64,000 nucleotides of DNA, from contig JALONR010000022.1 in NCBI GenBank assembly GCA_025454815.1, positions 35,643-99,642 of the forward strand, in the 5' to 3' direction. Positions 9,516 through 20,341 of the stretch are shown one piece after another (the first letter of the stretch is position 1; each line of letters opens with the position of its first letter). The position numbers were made by a program, and so were the translations under genes. The notes under the pieces are model-generated. The model saw nothing but the letters and a program-made list of their open reading frames with translations, made no database searches and had not been told where the DNA came from. The DNA is from Bacteroidales bacterium. GTDB lineage: Bacteria > Bacteroidota > Bacteroidia > Bacteroidales > VadinHA17.

Positions 9516-10607
9516 TCATTTAACCGGCCTGTAGCGCTGGTCACGTCGTTGAGGGATGAATCCTGCCTCGCGGATTATCTCCTGCATGCTCTCCGGGTTG
9601 ACGCGGAAAGGCTCGCCGGCGGCGCTCACAACGTTTTCCTCAATCATTACCGATCCCAGGTCATTGGCCCCGCAGTGAAGCGATATCATCGCGGTATCCC
9701 TGCCCACGGTAAGAATTGAAGCCTGTATATTCTGAATATTATCAAGCATCAGCCTGCTGATGGCAATCACCTTCAGGTATTCTGAAGCCGTCACCATACT
9801 CCGGATGCCATCCTTTTCAGCAAGTTTTGTTCCCTGGTCCATGAAAGGCCATGGGATGAATGTAATGAATCCGTCGTGTCCTTCAGGTCGGGCATCCTGG
9901 AGCCTGCGCAGCATGTCAAGATGTTCCAGCCGCTCCTGTACCGTCTCGGCATGTCCGAACATCATGGTTGCTGAAGTGGGGAGATTGAGCCGGTGGGCTT
10001 CCCTCATCACCCCAAGCCATTCTGCTACGGTTGCCTTGGCGGGTGAAACTATCTTCCTGACCCTGTCAGAGAGTATCTCGGCGCCGGCCCCCGGGAGGGA
10101 GTCAAGCCCGGCATCACGCAGGGCTGTAAGTACATCGCGGAAGCTCATCTTCTCTGCCCGCGCGAGCCATGCCACTTCCGGCGGGCCCAGGGCATGCAGC
10201 TTTACGCCAGGCCATCGCTGCTTCAGTCTCCTGAAGAGTCCCGTGTAAAAGGCGAGTCCAAGTGCAGGATTCATGCCGCCCTGCAGCAGAAGCTGATCAC
10301 CGCCCAGGGACAGCAATTCCTCTATCTTGCGGTCATACTCCTCATCCGTGGTGACATAGGCATCCTGGTTCTTCGCGCTCCGGCAGAAATTGCAAAACCG
10401 GCAGTGGGAAAAGCATATGTTGGTGATATTGACATTCCGGTCTATCATCCAGCCAACCCTGTTGCCGGGATGAAGCCTTCGCCTGGTCTGATCGGCCACA
10501 TACATCAGCTCCTCGGCAGGAGCCTCCTCCCAGAGGCTTAAAGCCTCATTGACGGTAATGCGGCCGCCCCCTGCCAGCCTTTCATATATATCTTCTCTGA
10601 TTCCCAT
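9516..10607 (-). CDS. mqnC: Cyclic dehypoxanthinyl futalosine synthase (radical SAM, futalosine menaquinone pathway)
   Basis: NICFSHCRFCNFCR Cx3Cx2C motif, GGDQLLLQGGMNP, LPTSATMMFGHAET, ITFIPWPFMDQGT. Confidence 0.88.
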   Translation of the reverse strand: MGIREDIYERLAGGGRITVNEALSLWEEAPAEELMYVADQTRRRLHPGNRVGWMIDRNVNITNICFSHCRFCNFCRSAKNQDAYVTTDEEYDRKIEELLSLGGDQLLLQGGMNPALGLAFYTGLFRRLKQRWPGVKLHALGPPEVAWLARAEKMSFRDVLTALRDAGLDSLPGAGAEILSDRVRKIVSPAKATVAEWLGVMREAHRLNLPTSATMMFGHAETVQERLEHLDMLRRLQDARPEGHDGFITFIPWPFMDQGTKLAEKDGIRSMVTASEYLKVIAISRLMLDNIQNIQASILTVGRDTAMISLHCGANDLGSVMIEENVVSAAGEPFRVNPESMQEIIREAGFIPQRRDQRYRPVK

Positions 10608-10734
10608 CCTGTGACCTCCTGCGCATTGTGGCGGGAGTCCGTAAAGGTAATATATTAAAGCTAATCCATTCAATATTTTAATTAACTTTACCACCCTGAA
10701 CAGCAGCTTCGCGGTTCTTCAGACATGATTTACG

Positions 10735-11841
10735 ATGGATAAAAAGACTATAGTTGCCGGGATTACCCAGGGAGACATTAATGGCATAGGCTACGAGATC
10801 ATTATCAAGGCCCTTGCTGACCAGGCCATCACTGACCTTTGTGTTCCGGTGGTGTATGGCTCTCCGAAGGTGGCCGCCTATCACCGTAAGGTGCTTAATG
10901 TCACAAGTCTCAATTTCAATAATATTCGTTCTGCCTCCGAAGCCAACCCCAGGAAGGTGAACCTGATCAACTGTCTTGGTGATGATGTGAGGGTTGAACT
11001 GGGTAAATCGACTCCGGAAGGAGGACAGGCGGCACTGGCCTCCCTGGAAAGTGCCGTCGGAGACCTCACAGGAGGCAGGATTGATGTTCTGATAACAGCG
11101 CCCATTGACAAGCATAATATCCAGTCAGATAAATTCAGGTTTACCGGGCATACCGATTATCTGAGAACAAAGACCGGCTCTCATGAGGCACTGATGCTGA
11201 TGATATCCGAGAGCATGAAAATCGGTTTTGTCACCGAACATCTGCCGCTGAGGGATGTTCCGGGGGCAATCACCGTCAGCAATATACTTTCCAAGCTCCG
11301 GCTCCTTAACATGTCGCTGTTGCAGGACTTTGCCATACGTGGTCCGCGTATCGGGGTGCTCAGCCTTAATCCGCATGCAGGAGACGGAGGGTTGCTTGGC
11401 AGTGAGGAGAAGGAGATCATTATCCCGGCCATTGCAAAGGCCAATGAGGAGGGGATACTTGCCTTCGGACCCTGGTCATCTGACGGCTTCTTCGGATCAG
11501 GAGCCTTCAGCCGCTTTGATGCGGTTCTGGCGATGTACCATGACCAGGGCATGGGAGCCTTCAAGGCCGTAGCCTTTGATACCGGAGTCAATTTCACCGC
11601 CGGCCTGCCTGTCATCCGGACGTCACCGGTACATGGCACCGCATTTGACATTACAGGAAAGAACGAGGCATCGGGCAACTCGATGCGGCGTGCCATTTAT
11701 GCAGCCGTGGACATTTACCGTAACAGGGAGATGTATCATGAAATGCTGCGCAACCCTCTCCAGCCGCAGAAGATAGAGATCCATCCGGAACATGTTGACG
11801 AACTGCCGCCCGAAACCGAAACCGACGACCACGCATTATGA
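10735..11841 (+). CDS. pdxA: 4-hydroxythreonine-4-phosphate dehydrogenase
   Basis: AGITQGDINGIGYEII, LITAPIDKHNI, FTGHTDYL, LSLNPHAGDGGLLG, MYHDQGMGAFK, RTSPVHGTAFDITGK. Confidence 0.96.
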   Translation: MDKKTIVAGITQGDINGIGYEIIIKALADQAITDLCVPVVYGSPKVAAYHRKVLNVTSLNFNNIRSASEANPRKVNLINCLGDDVRVELGKSTPEGGQAALASLESAVGDLTGGRIDVLITAPIDKHNIQSDKFRFTGHTDYLRTKTGSHEALMLMISESMKIGFVTEHLPLRDVPGAITVSNILSKLRLLNMSLLQDFAIRGPRIGVLSLNPHAGDGGLLGSEEKEIIIPAIAKANEEGILAFGPWSSDGFFGSGAFSRFDAVLAMYHDQGMGAFKAVAFDTGVNFTAGLPVIRTSPVHGTAFDITGKNEASGNSMRRAIYAAVDIYRNREMYHEMLRNPLQPQKIEIHPEHVDELPPETETDDHAL

Positions 11842-12419
11842 TCGATTATATTACCGGTACCGTGACCGAGCTCAACCCTGCCTGCGTGGTGGTTGAATGC
11901 AACGGCATAGGTTACAGCATAAATATATCACTTAATACATATACTGCACTGGATAAGGCAGTTACATGCAAGATCCTGATCCATGAATCAATCCGCGAGG
12001 ATGCTCATCTGCTGTATGGTTTTGCCACAGCCGGGGAGCGTGATCTCTTCAGGCAACTGATAACGGTCTCGGGTGTTGGTGCCGGCACGGCACGGATGAT
12101 GCTCTCATCTGTTACCCCTTCAGACCTGAGGGAGGCCATCATCACCGGTGACACGGCCATTCTCAAGGCCATCAAGGGGATAGGGTTAAAGACGGCCCAG
12201 AGGATTATAGTTGACCTCAAAGACAAGATTGGAAAACATGCCGGTTCAGGCGAAATTCTTGCATTTTCCGACAATACGGCGCGCGAAGAAGCGTTATCTG
12301 CTTTAGTGATGCTTGGATTTGCCAGGAGCAGCGCCACGAAGGTTATTGATAACATCCTCAGGGAAAACAGGAAACTCCAGGTGGAGGAGATAGTCAGGAA
12401 GGCGCTGAAACTGTTATAA
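11838..12419 (+). CDS. ruvA: Holliday junction branch migration protein RuvA
   Basis: MIDYITGTVTELNPACVVVECNGIGYSINIS, VSGVGAGTARMMLS, IKGIGLKTAQRIIVDLKDK. ATGA overlap with pdxA. Confidence 0.96.
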   Translation: MIDYITGTVTELNPACVVVECNGIGYSINISLNTYTALDKAVTCKILIHESIREDAHLLYGFATAGERDLFRQLITVSGVGAGTARMMLSSVTPSDLREAIITGDTAILKAIKGIGLKTAQRIIVDLKDKIGKHAGSGEILAFSDNTAREEALSALVMLGFARSSATKVIDNILRENRKLQVEEIVRKALKLL

Positions 12420-12432
12420 ACAGGGTGCCGGA

Positions 12433-15400
12433 TTGCAGTTTTTTTCACATATTAGAGGTCTTTGGATCAGGGTGGGGCTATTGATTATCCTCTCCCTATC
12501 TTCATTGGTGCTCCCAGCACAGATCAATCCCGGAGACACGCTTCTCAGGCTCAGCAATGATCCCGCCTACCCGTGGGAGGCCAGGGAATCATCACCACTC
12601 TTCCTCCGCAACCCTTCAAACATTACCACGAGAGTCGAGTATGACGGCCGCAACAACCAGTATATCATTTACCAGAAAGCAGGCAGTCTGGACTATCGCC
12701 GCCCGGTATACATGACTCCCGAGGAGTACCGGCGTTATGAGTTCAACCAGGCCATGCGAGATTACTGGGACGCCACCCTTCGCGGTGACGCCACCGGATT
12801 CAGGTCATCACTCATACCCCAGATCGAGGTGGGAGGTGAGACCTTCGACCGGATTTTCGGAAGCAATGTCATCAACATCGTACCACAGGGGTCAGCTGAA
12901 CTGATCTTCGGTATCAATATCTCCCACACTGAGAACCCGACCCTTTCGGAGAGGCTTCGCACCATTCCCACATTTGACTTCCAGGAAAAGATACAGATGA
13001 ATGTCACCGGCACCATTGGTGACAAGATGCAACTGGGCATAAACTACAACACCGAGGCGATGTTCGAGTTTGAGAACCGTACCAAACTTGAATATTCCGG
13101 CAAGGAGGATGAGATAATCAAAAAGATTGAGGCGGGCGATGTGACCCTGCCGCTTAACGGAACACTTATCACCGGAAGCTACAGCCTCTTTGGTCTCAAG
13201 ACCGAAATGCAGTTCGGAAAGCTGACCATGACCACCGTTTTTTCGCAGCAGAAGGGTGAGTCATCGGTTGTGGAGGTCAAGGGCGGATCCCAGATAAGTG
13301 ATTACGAGATCACCGCTGACAACTACGAAGCCAACCGCCACTTTTTCCTGTCACAGCAGTTCAGGGAGGATTTTGACGGGGCCCTGTCAAATCTGCCCAT
13401 CGTCAGCACCGGTCTGAACATCGAAAAGATTGAAGTCTGGATCACCAACCAGACAAGCCGGTTCGAGGATGTGAGCAACAGGAACATAATCGCATTCATT
13501 GACCTTGCCGAGAACCAGTCAAACATCTACAACACTGTACCGGAATTCCAGGCTATTCCCGGTGCCCCGCTCAACCCCTCAAACAATGCCAACGGGATGT
13601 ATGAGCAGCTTAATACCACCTACGGCAGCGTGAGGAACATAGACCAGGTGGCTGATGCCTTTGCGGGGCTCTATCCGGGATTCCAGATAGGCCGTGACTA
13701 TGAGAAGATAGAGAATGCACGCCGGCTGACAGAGCGTGAATATACTGTGAACCGGCAACTTGGGTACATCTCGCTCAATGTTGCCCTGAACAATGACGAA
13801 GTGCTTGCAGTGGCCTATGAATATACATTCAATGGCCAGGTATTCAAGGTCGGGGAATTCTCCACCGACGGGATCACGGCACCTGACGCCCTGATCCTCA
13901 AGCTTATCAAGGGAACAACACTCAGCCCCCAGATACCTACCTGGAAGCTGATGATGAAGAACATCTACAATATCGGGTCCGGGAGGATAGAGCCGAGGAA
14001 CTTTGAAGTTAACATCCTGTACCAGGACGATGCTTCGGGGAATGCACTCAACTACCTTCCCGGCACCCCGCTTGACGGCAAGGTGTTGCTTCAGGCACTG
14101 GGACTTGACCAGCTTAATTCGCAGCTCGACAGGCAGCCTGACGGGTTGTTTGACTTCGTTGACGGCATCACCGTGATGGCCGAAAAGGGAAGGATCATAT
14201 TCCCTGTTCTTGAACCATTTGGCCGCCATCTTCTGAAATACATCACTGATCCTGCACAGATAAGAAAATATGTCTTTACCGAGCTGTATGACTCAACCCA
14301 GACCGTTGCCAGGCAGATGGCCGAGAAGAACAAGTATCTTCTCAGCGGCCAGTTCACATCAGCCTCAGGGTCAGAGATAAGGCTCAACGTTGCCAACATA
14401 CCGCAGGGATCGGTCAAGGTGACAGCCGGAGGGGTTACCCTCACCGAGAATGTAGACTACACCGTTGACTACAACATGGGGTCTGTCAAGATCATCAATT
14501 CTGCCATAATTGAATCACAGACTCCCGTCAGGGTCTCCCTTGAGAGCAACCAGTTCTTTGGTCTTCAGACGAAGACCCTGGTGGGAACCCACCTCAACTA
14601 CCGCCTCTCTGAACGGTTTAACCTGGGAGCCACGGCGCTGAGGCTTACAGAGAGGCCTTATACCCAGAAGGTCACATACGGTGATGACCCCATCTCCAAC
14701 ACCATATACGGTTTTGATGCATCATACCGGGCTGAGTCACAGCTCCTCACCAATGCAATCGACTGGCTTCCGTTCATTGAAACGAATGCTCCCTCTTCCA
14801 TAAATTTCTTCGGCGAATTTGCCCACCTGGTACCCGGGCACAGCAAAGCAATCACTTCCGAGGGGGCGGTCTATATCGATGATTTTGAAGCGAGTGAGAT
14901 ATCGCTTGATCTGAGGGCTTTCAATGCCTGGTCACTTGCCAGCGTGCCTCAGGGTCAGGATCACTTCTTCCCTGAGGCAAGGCTGAGCAAGGACATCCGT
15001 TCCGGCATGAACAGGGCGCTTCTGGCATGGTATGTCATTGACCCCCTCTTCCTGCGCAACGGCTCAACCACCCCAGGTCACATTCGTTCAGATCCCGATG
15101 CACAGTCGAGCCATTTCGTAAGGGAGATATATGAGACCGAGATCTTCCCATACAAGGAATCACCCAGCGGTATACCCACAAATATATCGGTGCTGAACGT
15201 TGCATTCTATCCCGGCGAGAGAGGACCGTACAACTTCGATGTGCTTTCCGGAGCCTATTCGGCAGGGCTGAACAGCAGCGGTCTGCTTAATTCACCGCGG
15301 ACACGCTGGGGAGGGATGATGCGTGAACTGCTCACCAACGACTTCGAATCGGCAAACATCCAGTACATCAAGTTCTGGGTCATGGACCCATTCGTTGAGA

Positions 15401-18400
15401 ATCCTGACCATGAGGGAGGTGATCTCTATTTCAACCTTGGGAACATCTCTGAGGATATCCTTCGTGACTCACGCAAACAGTTCGAAAACGGTCTGCCCAC
15501 ATCACCGCTGGTGGTGAACGTAGATACCACCGTATGGGGGCGCGTACCCACGGTTCAGGCCGTGGTGCACGCCTTTGACAACAATATTGATTCACGCCGC
15601 TACCAGGATGTAGGCCTTGACGGCCTGGGAAATGATGATGAGACATCCTTCTTCGACAGTTACCTGCAGGCCGTAGGGGTTGTTGTCAGCCCCGAGTTGC
15701 TTGACAGTATCTTCCGTGACCCGGCAAATGACGATTTCCATTATTTCAGGGGATCAGATTACGACCTCCTTCAGCTTGGCATCCTTGAGCGCTACAAGAA
15801 GTTCAATGGTACCGAGGGTAATTCACCAACATCTGAGATGTCATCGGAATCATATCCCACGAGCGGGTCGACACTGCCAGACATGGAGGATATAAACCGT
15901 GACAATACGCTGAGCGAAACAGAGAGTTACTACCAGTACCATGTCAGCATGAGGCCTGAAGATATGGTTGTGGGGAGGAACTATATAGTGGATGAACTTG
16001 AATACACGGCAACATTTGCAAACGGTGTGAAGTCGCCCGTCAAATGGTACCAGTTCAAGATACCGGTAACGGACTATGAAAGGATTGTCGGCTCGATACG
16101 CGACTTCAAGTCGATCAGGTTTCTCCGTATGTTCATGCGCAATTTTGATGAGGAGGTGATCATGCGTTTTGCCCGTCTTGAGCTTGTAAGATCGGAGTGG
16201 CGCAAGTACAACCTGACATTTTTTGAAGGGGGTGAGCGGATCACCATACCCGAAGAGGATGACGGCACCTTTGAGATCAGCTCGGTGAGTATAGAGGAGA
16301 ATGCCGGCAAGGAGCCTGTCAACTATGTGCTGCCGCCGGGATTTGACCGTGTCATTGACCCTGCAAACCCGCAGCTAAGGCAGCTCAATGAGCAGTCGAT
16401 GGTACTGAGGGTCCGTGAACTGGCAGACGGGGATGCAAGGGCCACCTACAAGAATGTCACCCTTGATATGAGGCAGTACCGCCGGCTGAAGATGGAGGTG
16501 CATGCAGAGGCGCTCATTGGTGAGCCGCTGCAGGATGATGAGGTCACGGTGTTTGTAAGGCTGGGATCTGACTACCGAAGCAATTTCTATGAATATGAGA
16601 TACCTGTAAAGCTGACTCCTTATGGCAGGTACAACAATGACGTGGAGGAGCAAAGGGCCATTGTGTGGCCTGAGGAGAACAAGATCGATATTGATCTTTC
16701 ACAGTTGCTTGATGCGAAGCAGGCCCGCGATGCTGCCATGCGCCTGCCCGGGTCAGTTATCAGCGAGGCAGATATCTACTCCGTCCAGAACGGAAAGGCG
16801 CGCATCTCCGTCAGCGGTAGTCCCAACCTGAGCAACGTGAGGGTGGTTATGGTGGGTGTCAGGAACCCTATCCGTACCCGCCGCCCGCAGATTGATGACG
16901 GCACCCCGCGTTCAGCGGAAATATGGATAAACGAGCTGCGCCTCAGCGATTTCCGGGAGGATGGAGGGTGGGCAGCCAACGCCCAGATGCAGGCACGCCT
17001 GGCTGACCTGGGTACGATAAACATGGTAGGGCAGACCAGCACACCGGGATGGGGAAGTATAGAACAGAATGTCAACCAGCGGAGCATGGAGCAGGTGATC
17101 CAGTACGACCTCTCCTCAAACCTCGAACTGGGCAAATTCTTCCCCGAGAAAGCAGGTATCCGCATCCCTGTCTATATGGGCTATTCTGAGAACCGGATCA
17201 GGCCACAGTATGACCCGCTTGACCCTGACATTCTGCTCAACGATGCCCTTGACAACCTTGAGACAAAGGCTGAAAGGGACAGTGTCCTGAACCTGTCTGA
17301 AGAGTATTCGCGCCGCCGCACCCTCACGGTCAGCAATGCGGGGATAACGAAGAGGGGTGAGAAACCACATGCCTGGGATCCTGCCAACGTAACCGTCAGC
17401 TATGCCTTCAACGAAGTGTACAACACCGACCCCAAGACCGAGATTGACGTTGAAAGAACATACAGGGGAGGGGTATCATATGACTTTGACGCCAGGCCAA
17501 AGAACTTCACCCCATTCCAGAAGGCCCGGATATTCAACTCGCCGGCCTTCAGACTCATCAAGGACTTTAACGTCTATCTTTTCCCGAAGCATATCACGGT
17601 TCGTACTGACCTTTACAGGTACTACAACGAGGTTAAGACACGAAACATCAGCAATCCCAACCTGATCATTGACCCGGTCTTCACGAAGGATTTCCAGTGG
17701 ACGCGGTTCTATGACATAAAGTATGACATAACCAAGCAGCTAAAGGTTGACTTCACGGCCAGCAGCATCGCCCGTATTGATGAACCTGAAGGAGGGGTTG
17801 ACCGCCGGCGCTATCCTGATCTCTTTGATGCATGGCGTGACTCAATAATGACCAACCTGGGAAACTTCGGGCGTACCACAAACTATTACCACCTGCTGAA
17901 CTTCAATTACAACGTGCCTGTAAACAAGCTTCCGCTGCTGTCATGGATTACATCCAATGCGAGGTACAGTGCCAGGTACGACTGGCTGGCAGGAACTGTT
18001 TTCCCCGATTCATTGAACATTAATCCCGGAAACATCATCAAGAACTCCAACAACGGCCAGTTCACCCTTCAGGCCAACCTCACCAACCTCTACAGCAAGG
18101 TTAAGTTCCTCAAGGAGATTGAGGCCACCACCCAGCCTGGCGCAATGAAACGGATGAGCCTTGGCTACGAGGAGGTAACCCACAGCCGCAGGGGCATAAC
18201 CCTCAGGGCGGGGAGACCACGCATCATCAACCATAACCTCAAGACCAGGGACATAACCGTTACCGTTACCGCACCTGACGGAACCACGGTCAAGGGCAAG
18301 TATGACATAGTATCAGATATGCGGATAGACTTCATTCCTGACAGTGACGTAACAAATGCCAGCGTTGAAATCAAAGGCAGGGTGGAGAAGAAACCGGGTG

Positions 18401-19839
18401 TGGCAAACGTAGTTGGCAGGTATGCGATACGCGGACTGATGGCATTGCGGAATGTCTCGGCCACATACACCGTGGAGCAGGGACATATTCTTCCGGGTTA
18501 CCTTCCGGGCACCACTTTCCTGGGTCAGCAGAACTACGGAGGCATGTCATCACCCGGATGGAGATTTCTTGTCGGCCTGACCGATGAACGATTCTTTGAC
18601 GAGGCTGTCATGAACGGATGGATCACCACCGACACTTTGCTCAACAACGCTGCCACATACAGCCAGAGAGAGCAGATCAACCTGAGGGCAAACATCGAGC
18701 CCTTCCCGGGCCTCCGCATTGACCTCACAGGTGACCGCCGCTACTCAGAAACAGTTGCCTCTTACCTCAGGGCAGACCGGAACGGCAACTTCCCTGACAG
18801 CACCCGCAATACCCGTATAACCGGTAACTTCACTATCTCCGTTGTTTCATGGGGCACTGCCTTCGAAAAAATACCCAAATCAGGGGACTATGTTTCGGGT
18901 ACATTTGAACGTTTCCGCGATTACACTGCGATAATATCACAGAGACGGGCCGGGGAGCGCATTATGGTTGACAATACATATGACCCCGGGTTCGACCCTC
19001 TTACCGGGGAACAGATCACAGGGCCCTATGCCAGCGGTTACGGCCTTACCTCCGGCGAGGTGCTCGTACCTGCCTTCCTCGCAGCCTATACGAAAAGAGA
19101 TCCCGAAAAAATATCCCTTTCGCCGTTCCCGTCAATGCTTCATATTATGCCCAACTGGAGAATCAACTTCGAGGGGCTGACAAAATTCGAGGCGGTGAGG
19201 AAAATTTTCAACTCGGTAAGCCTGTCACACCAGTACAGATCAACCTATACAATCGGTTCGTTCAATACCAGCCTCTATTATGATCCGGATGAGTCAGGCA
19301 TAAGCAGGATCCGTGACCTGAAATCGAACTTCATTCCTCAGTATGAGATCAATACCGTTACCATCAATGAGCAGTTCAGTCCGTTCCTTAATATTGACCT
19401 GGGCTGGAAAAACTCACTGACAACAAGGATCGAATACCGCAAGTCGCGAACCGTAACGCTGAACCTTACCAGCAACCAGGTAGCTGACATAAGGAATGAC
19501 GAGATCACAATCGGTGCGGGCTACCGTTTTGACGATGTGGCCATCACCCTCAGGTCACGAACAGGGCAGAGGGCACTTGAGAGCGACCTGAACCTGAAGC
19601 TCGATTTTTCCATCAGGGACAACAAGACACTGGCCCGCAAGCTTATCGAAGAGGTGAACCAGCCAGTTGCAGGCCAGCGGGTCTTCACCATCGGCGCCAC
19701 TGCCGACTATGTCCTCAGTGACAGGTTTAACCTCCAGATCTACGCTGACCATACAATGAATGACCCGTTTGTGGCCAATACCTTCCTCACCTCCAATACC
19801 AACTTCGGCTTCAGCCTCAGGTTCACACTGGTGCAGTAA
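12433..19839 (+). CDS. sprA: T9SS outer-membrane translocon protein SprA (TTG start in ORF track)
   Basis: 2468 aa; signal-like N-terminus, VYIDDFEASEISLDLR, repeated beta-barrel segments. Located between ruvA and gcvH. Confidence 0.93.
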   Translation: MQFFSHIRGLWIRVGLLIILSLSSLVLPAQINPGDTLLRLSNDPAYPWEARESSPLFLRNPSNITTRVEYDGRNNQYIIYQKAGSLDYRRPVYMTPEEYRRYEFNQAMRDYWDATLRGDATGFRSSLIPQIEVGGETFDRIFGSNVINIVPQGSAELIFGINISHTENPTLSERLRTIPTFDFQEKIQMNVTGTIGDKMQLGINYNTEAMFEFENRTKLEYSGKEDEIIKKIEAGDVTLPLNGTLITGSYSLFGLKTEMQFGKLTMTTVFSQQKGESSVVEVKGGSQISDYEITADNYEANRHFFLSQQFREDFDGALSNLPIVSTGLNIEKIEVWITNQTSRFEDVSNRNIIAFIDLAENQSNIYNTVPEFQAIPGAPLNPSNNANGMYEQLNTTYGSVRNIDQVADAFAGLYPGFQIGRDYEKIENARRLTEREYTVNRQLGYISLNVALNNDEVLAVAYEYTFNGQVFKVGEFSTDGITAPDALILKLIKGTTLSPQIPTWKLMMKNIYNIGSGRIEPRNFEVNILYQDDASGNALNYLPGTPLDGKVLLQALGLDQLNSQLDRQPDGLFDFVDGITVMAEKGRIIFPVLEPFGRHLLKYITDPAQIRKYVFTELYDSTQTVARQMAEKNKYLLSGQFTSASGSEIRLNVANIPQGSVKVTAGGVTLTENVDYTVDYNMGSVKIINSAIIESQTPVRVSLESNQFFGLQTKTLVGTHLNYRLSERFNLGATALRLTERPYTQKVTYGDDPISNTIYGFDASYRAESQLLTNAIDWLPFIETNAPSSINFFGEFAHLVPGHSKAITSEGAVYIDDFEASEISLDLRAFNAWSLASVPQGQDHFFPEARLSKDIRSGMNRALLAWYVIDPLFLRNGSTTPGHIRSDPDAQSSHFVREIYETEIFPYKESPSGIPTNISVLNVAFYPGERGPYNFDVLSGAYSAGLNSSGLLNSPRTRWGGMMRELLTNDFESANIQYIKFWVMDPFVENPDHEGGDLYFNLGNISEDILRDSRKQFENGLPTSPLVVNVDTTVWGRVPTVQAVVHAFDNNIDSRRYQDVGLDGLGNDDETSFFDSYLQAVGVVVSPELLDSIFRDPANDDFHYFRGSDYDLLQLGILERYKKFNGTEGNSPTSEMSSESYPTSGSTLPDMEDINRDNTLSETESYYQYHVSMRPEDMVVGRNYIVDELEYTATFANGVKSPVKWYQFKIPVTDYERIVGSIRDFKSIRFLRMFMRNFDEEVIMRFARLELVRSEWRKYNLTFFEGGERITIPEEDDGTFEISSVSIEENAGKEPVNYVLPPGFDRVIDPANPQLRQLNEQSMVLRVRELADGDARATYKNVTLDMRQYRRLKMEVHAEALIGEPLQDDEVTVFVRLGSDYRSNFYEYEIPVKLTPYGRYNNDVEEQRAIVWPEENKIDIDLSQLLDAKQARDAAMRLPGSVISEADIYSVQNGKARISVSGSPNLSNVRVVMVGVRNPIRTRRPQIDDGTPRSAEIWINELRLSDFREDGGWAANAQMQARLADLGTINMVGQTSTPGWGSIEQNVNQRSMEQVIQYDLSSNLELGKFFPEKAGIRIPVYMGYSENRIRPQYDPLDPDILLNDALDNLETKAERDSVLNLSEEYSRRRTLTVSNAGITKRGEKPHAWDPANVTVSYAFNEVYNTDPKTEIDVERTYRGGVSYDFDARPKNFTPFQKARIFNSPAFRLIKDFNVYLFPKHITVRTDLYRYYNEVKTRNISNPNLIIDPVFTKDFQWTRFYDIKYDITKQLKVDFTASSIARIDEPEGGVDRRRYPDLFDAWRDSIMTNLGNFGRTTNYYHLLNFNYNVPVNKLPLLSWITSNARYSARYDWLAGTVFPDSLNINPGNIIKNSNNGQFTLQANLTNLYSKVKFLKEIEATTQPGAMKRMSLGYEEVTHSRRGITLRAGRPRIINHNLKTRDITVTVTAPDGTTVKGKYDIVSDMRIDFIPDSDVTNASVEIKGRVEKKPGVANVVGRYAIRGLMALRNVSATYTVEQGHILPGYLPGTTFLGQQNYGGMSSPGWRFLVGLTDERFFDEAVMNGWITTDTLLNNAATYSQREQINLRANIEPFPGLRIDLTGDRRYSETVASYLRADRNGNFPDSTRNTRITGNFTISVVSWGTAFEKIPKSGDYVSGTFERFRDYTAIISQRRAGERIMVDNTYDPGFDPLTGEQITGPYASGYGLTSGEVLVPAFLAAYTKRDPEKISLSPFPSMLHIMPNWRINFEGLTKFEAVRKIFNSVSLSHQYRSTYTIGSFNTSLYYDPDESGISRIRDLKSNFIPQYEINTVTINEQFSPFLNIDLGWKNSLTTRIEYRKSRTVTLNLTSNQVADIRNDEITIGAGYRFDDVAITLRSRTGQRALESDLNLKLDFSIRDNKTLARKLIEEVNQPVAGQRVFTIGATADYVLSDRFNLQIYADHTMNDPFVANTFLTSNTNFGFSLRFTLVQ

Positions 19840-19896
19840 CAGGGGTGCGTCAGAGCAAAAAAAGCTTTTATCAGGGTTTAAATATTAAAAAAGATG

Positions 19897-19904
19897 TATT
19901 TTTG
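19897..19904 (+). promoter_or_regulatory. TAnnTTTG -7 element (TATTTTTG) upstream of gcvH
   Basis: Exact consensus in the sprA-gcvH intergenic region. Confidence 0.45.
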
Positions 19905-19951
19905 ACAACCTGATACCTGAAGATCAAAGTCTAACAAAAAAATATCAAGAA

Positions 19952-20332
19952 ATGAATGTCCCGACAAACCTGAAGTACACCAAGGATCATGAGTGGGTTC
20001 TTATTAAGGGTAATGAAGCAACAATTGGTATAACTGATTTTGCACAGCACGAGCTGGGAGATATAGTGTTTATAGAGATTGAGACCGTGGGTGAGGAGCT
20101 TGGCCAGGGCGAAGTCTTCGGAACGGTTGAAGCCGTAAAGACGGTATCTGATCTCTTCATGCCGGTCAGCGGGACCGTTAAAGAGAAGAATGAAGAGCTT
20201 GACACCAATGCCGAGCTTGTAAACAGCGATCCTTACGGCAAGGGCTGGATGATCAAGGTGGTACTTTCTGACCCATCGGAGGCAGATGGCCTCCTCGATG
20301 CAGAGGCATACGGGAAGATGATAGGAGCCTAA
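19952..20332 (+). CDS. gcvH: Glycine cleavage system H protein
   Basis: [35 protein letters not shown] and [16 protein letters not shown] lipoyl-lysine motif. Confidence 0.97.
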   Translation: MNVPTNLKYTKDHEWVLIKGNEATIGITDFAQHELGDIVFIEIETVGEELGQGEVFGTVEAVKTVSDLFMPVSGTVKEKNEELDTNAELVNSDPYGKGWMIKVVLSDPSEADGLLDAEAYGKMIGA

Positions 20333-20341
20333 AAATCATCC

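Noticed and set aside
13579-14229. 216-aa minus-strand ORF inside sprA
   Set aside because: Antisense to SprA; no motifs and no promoter.
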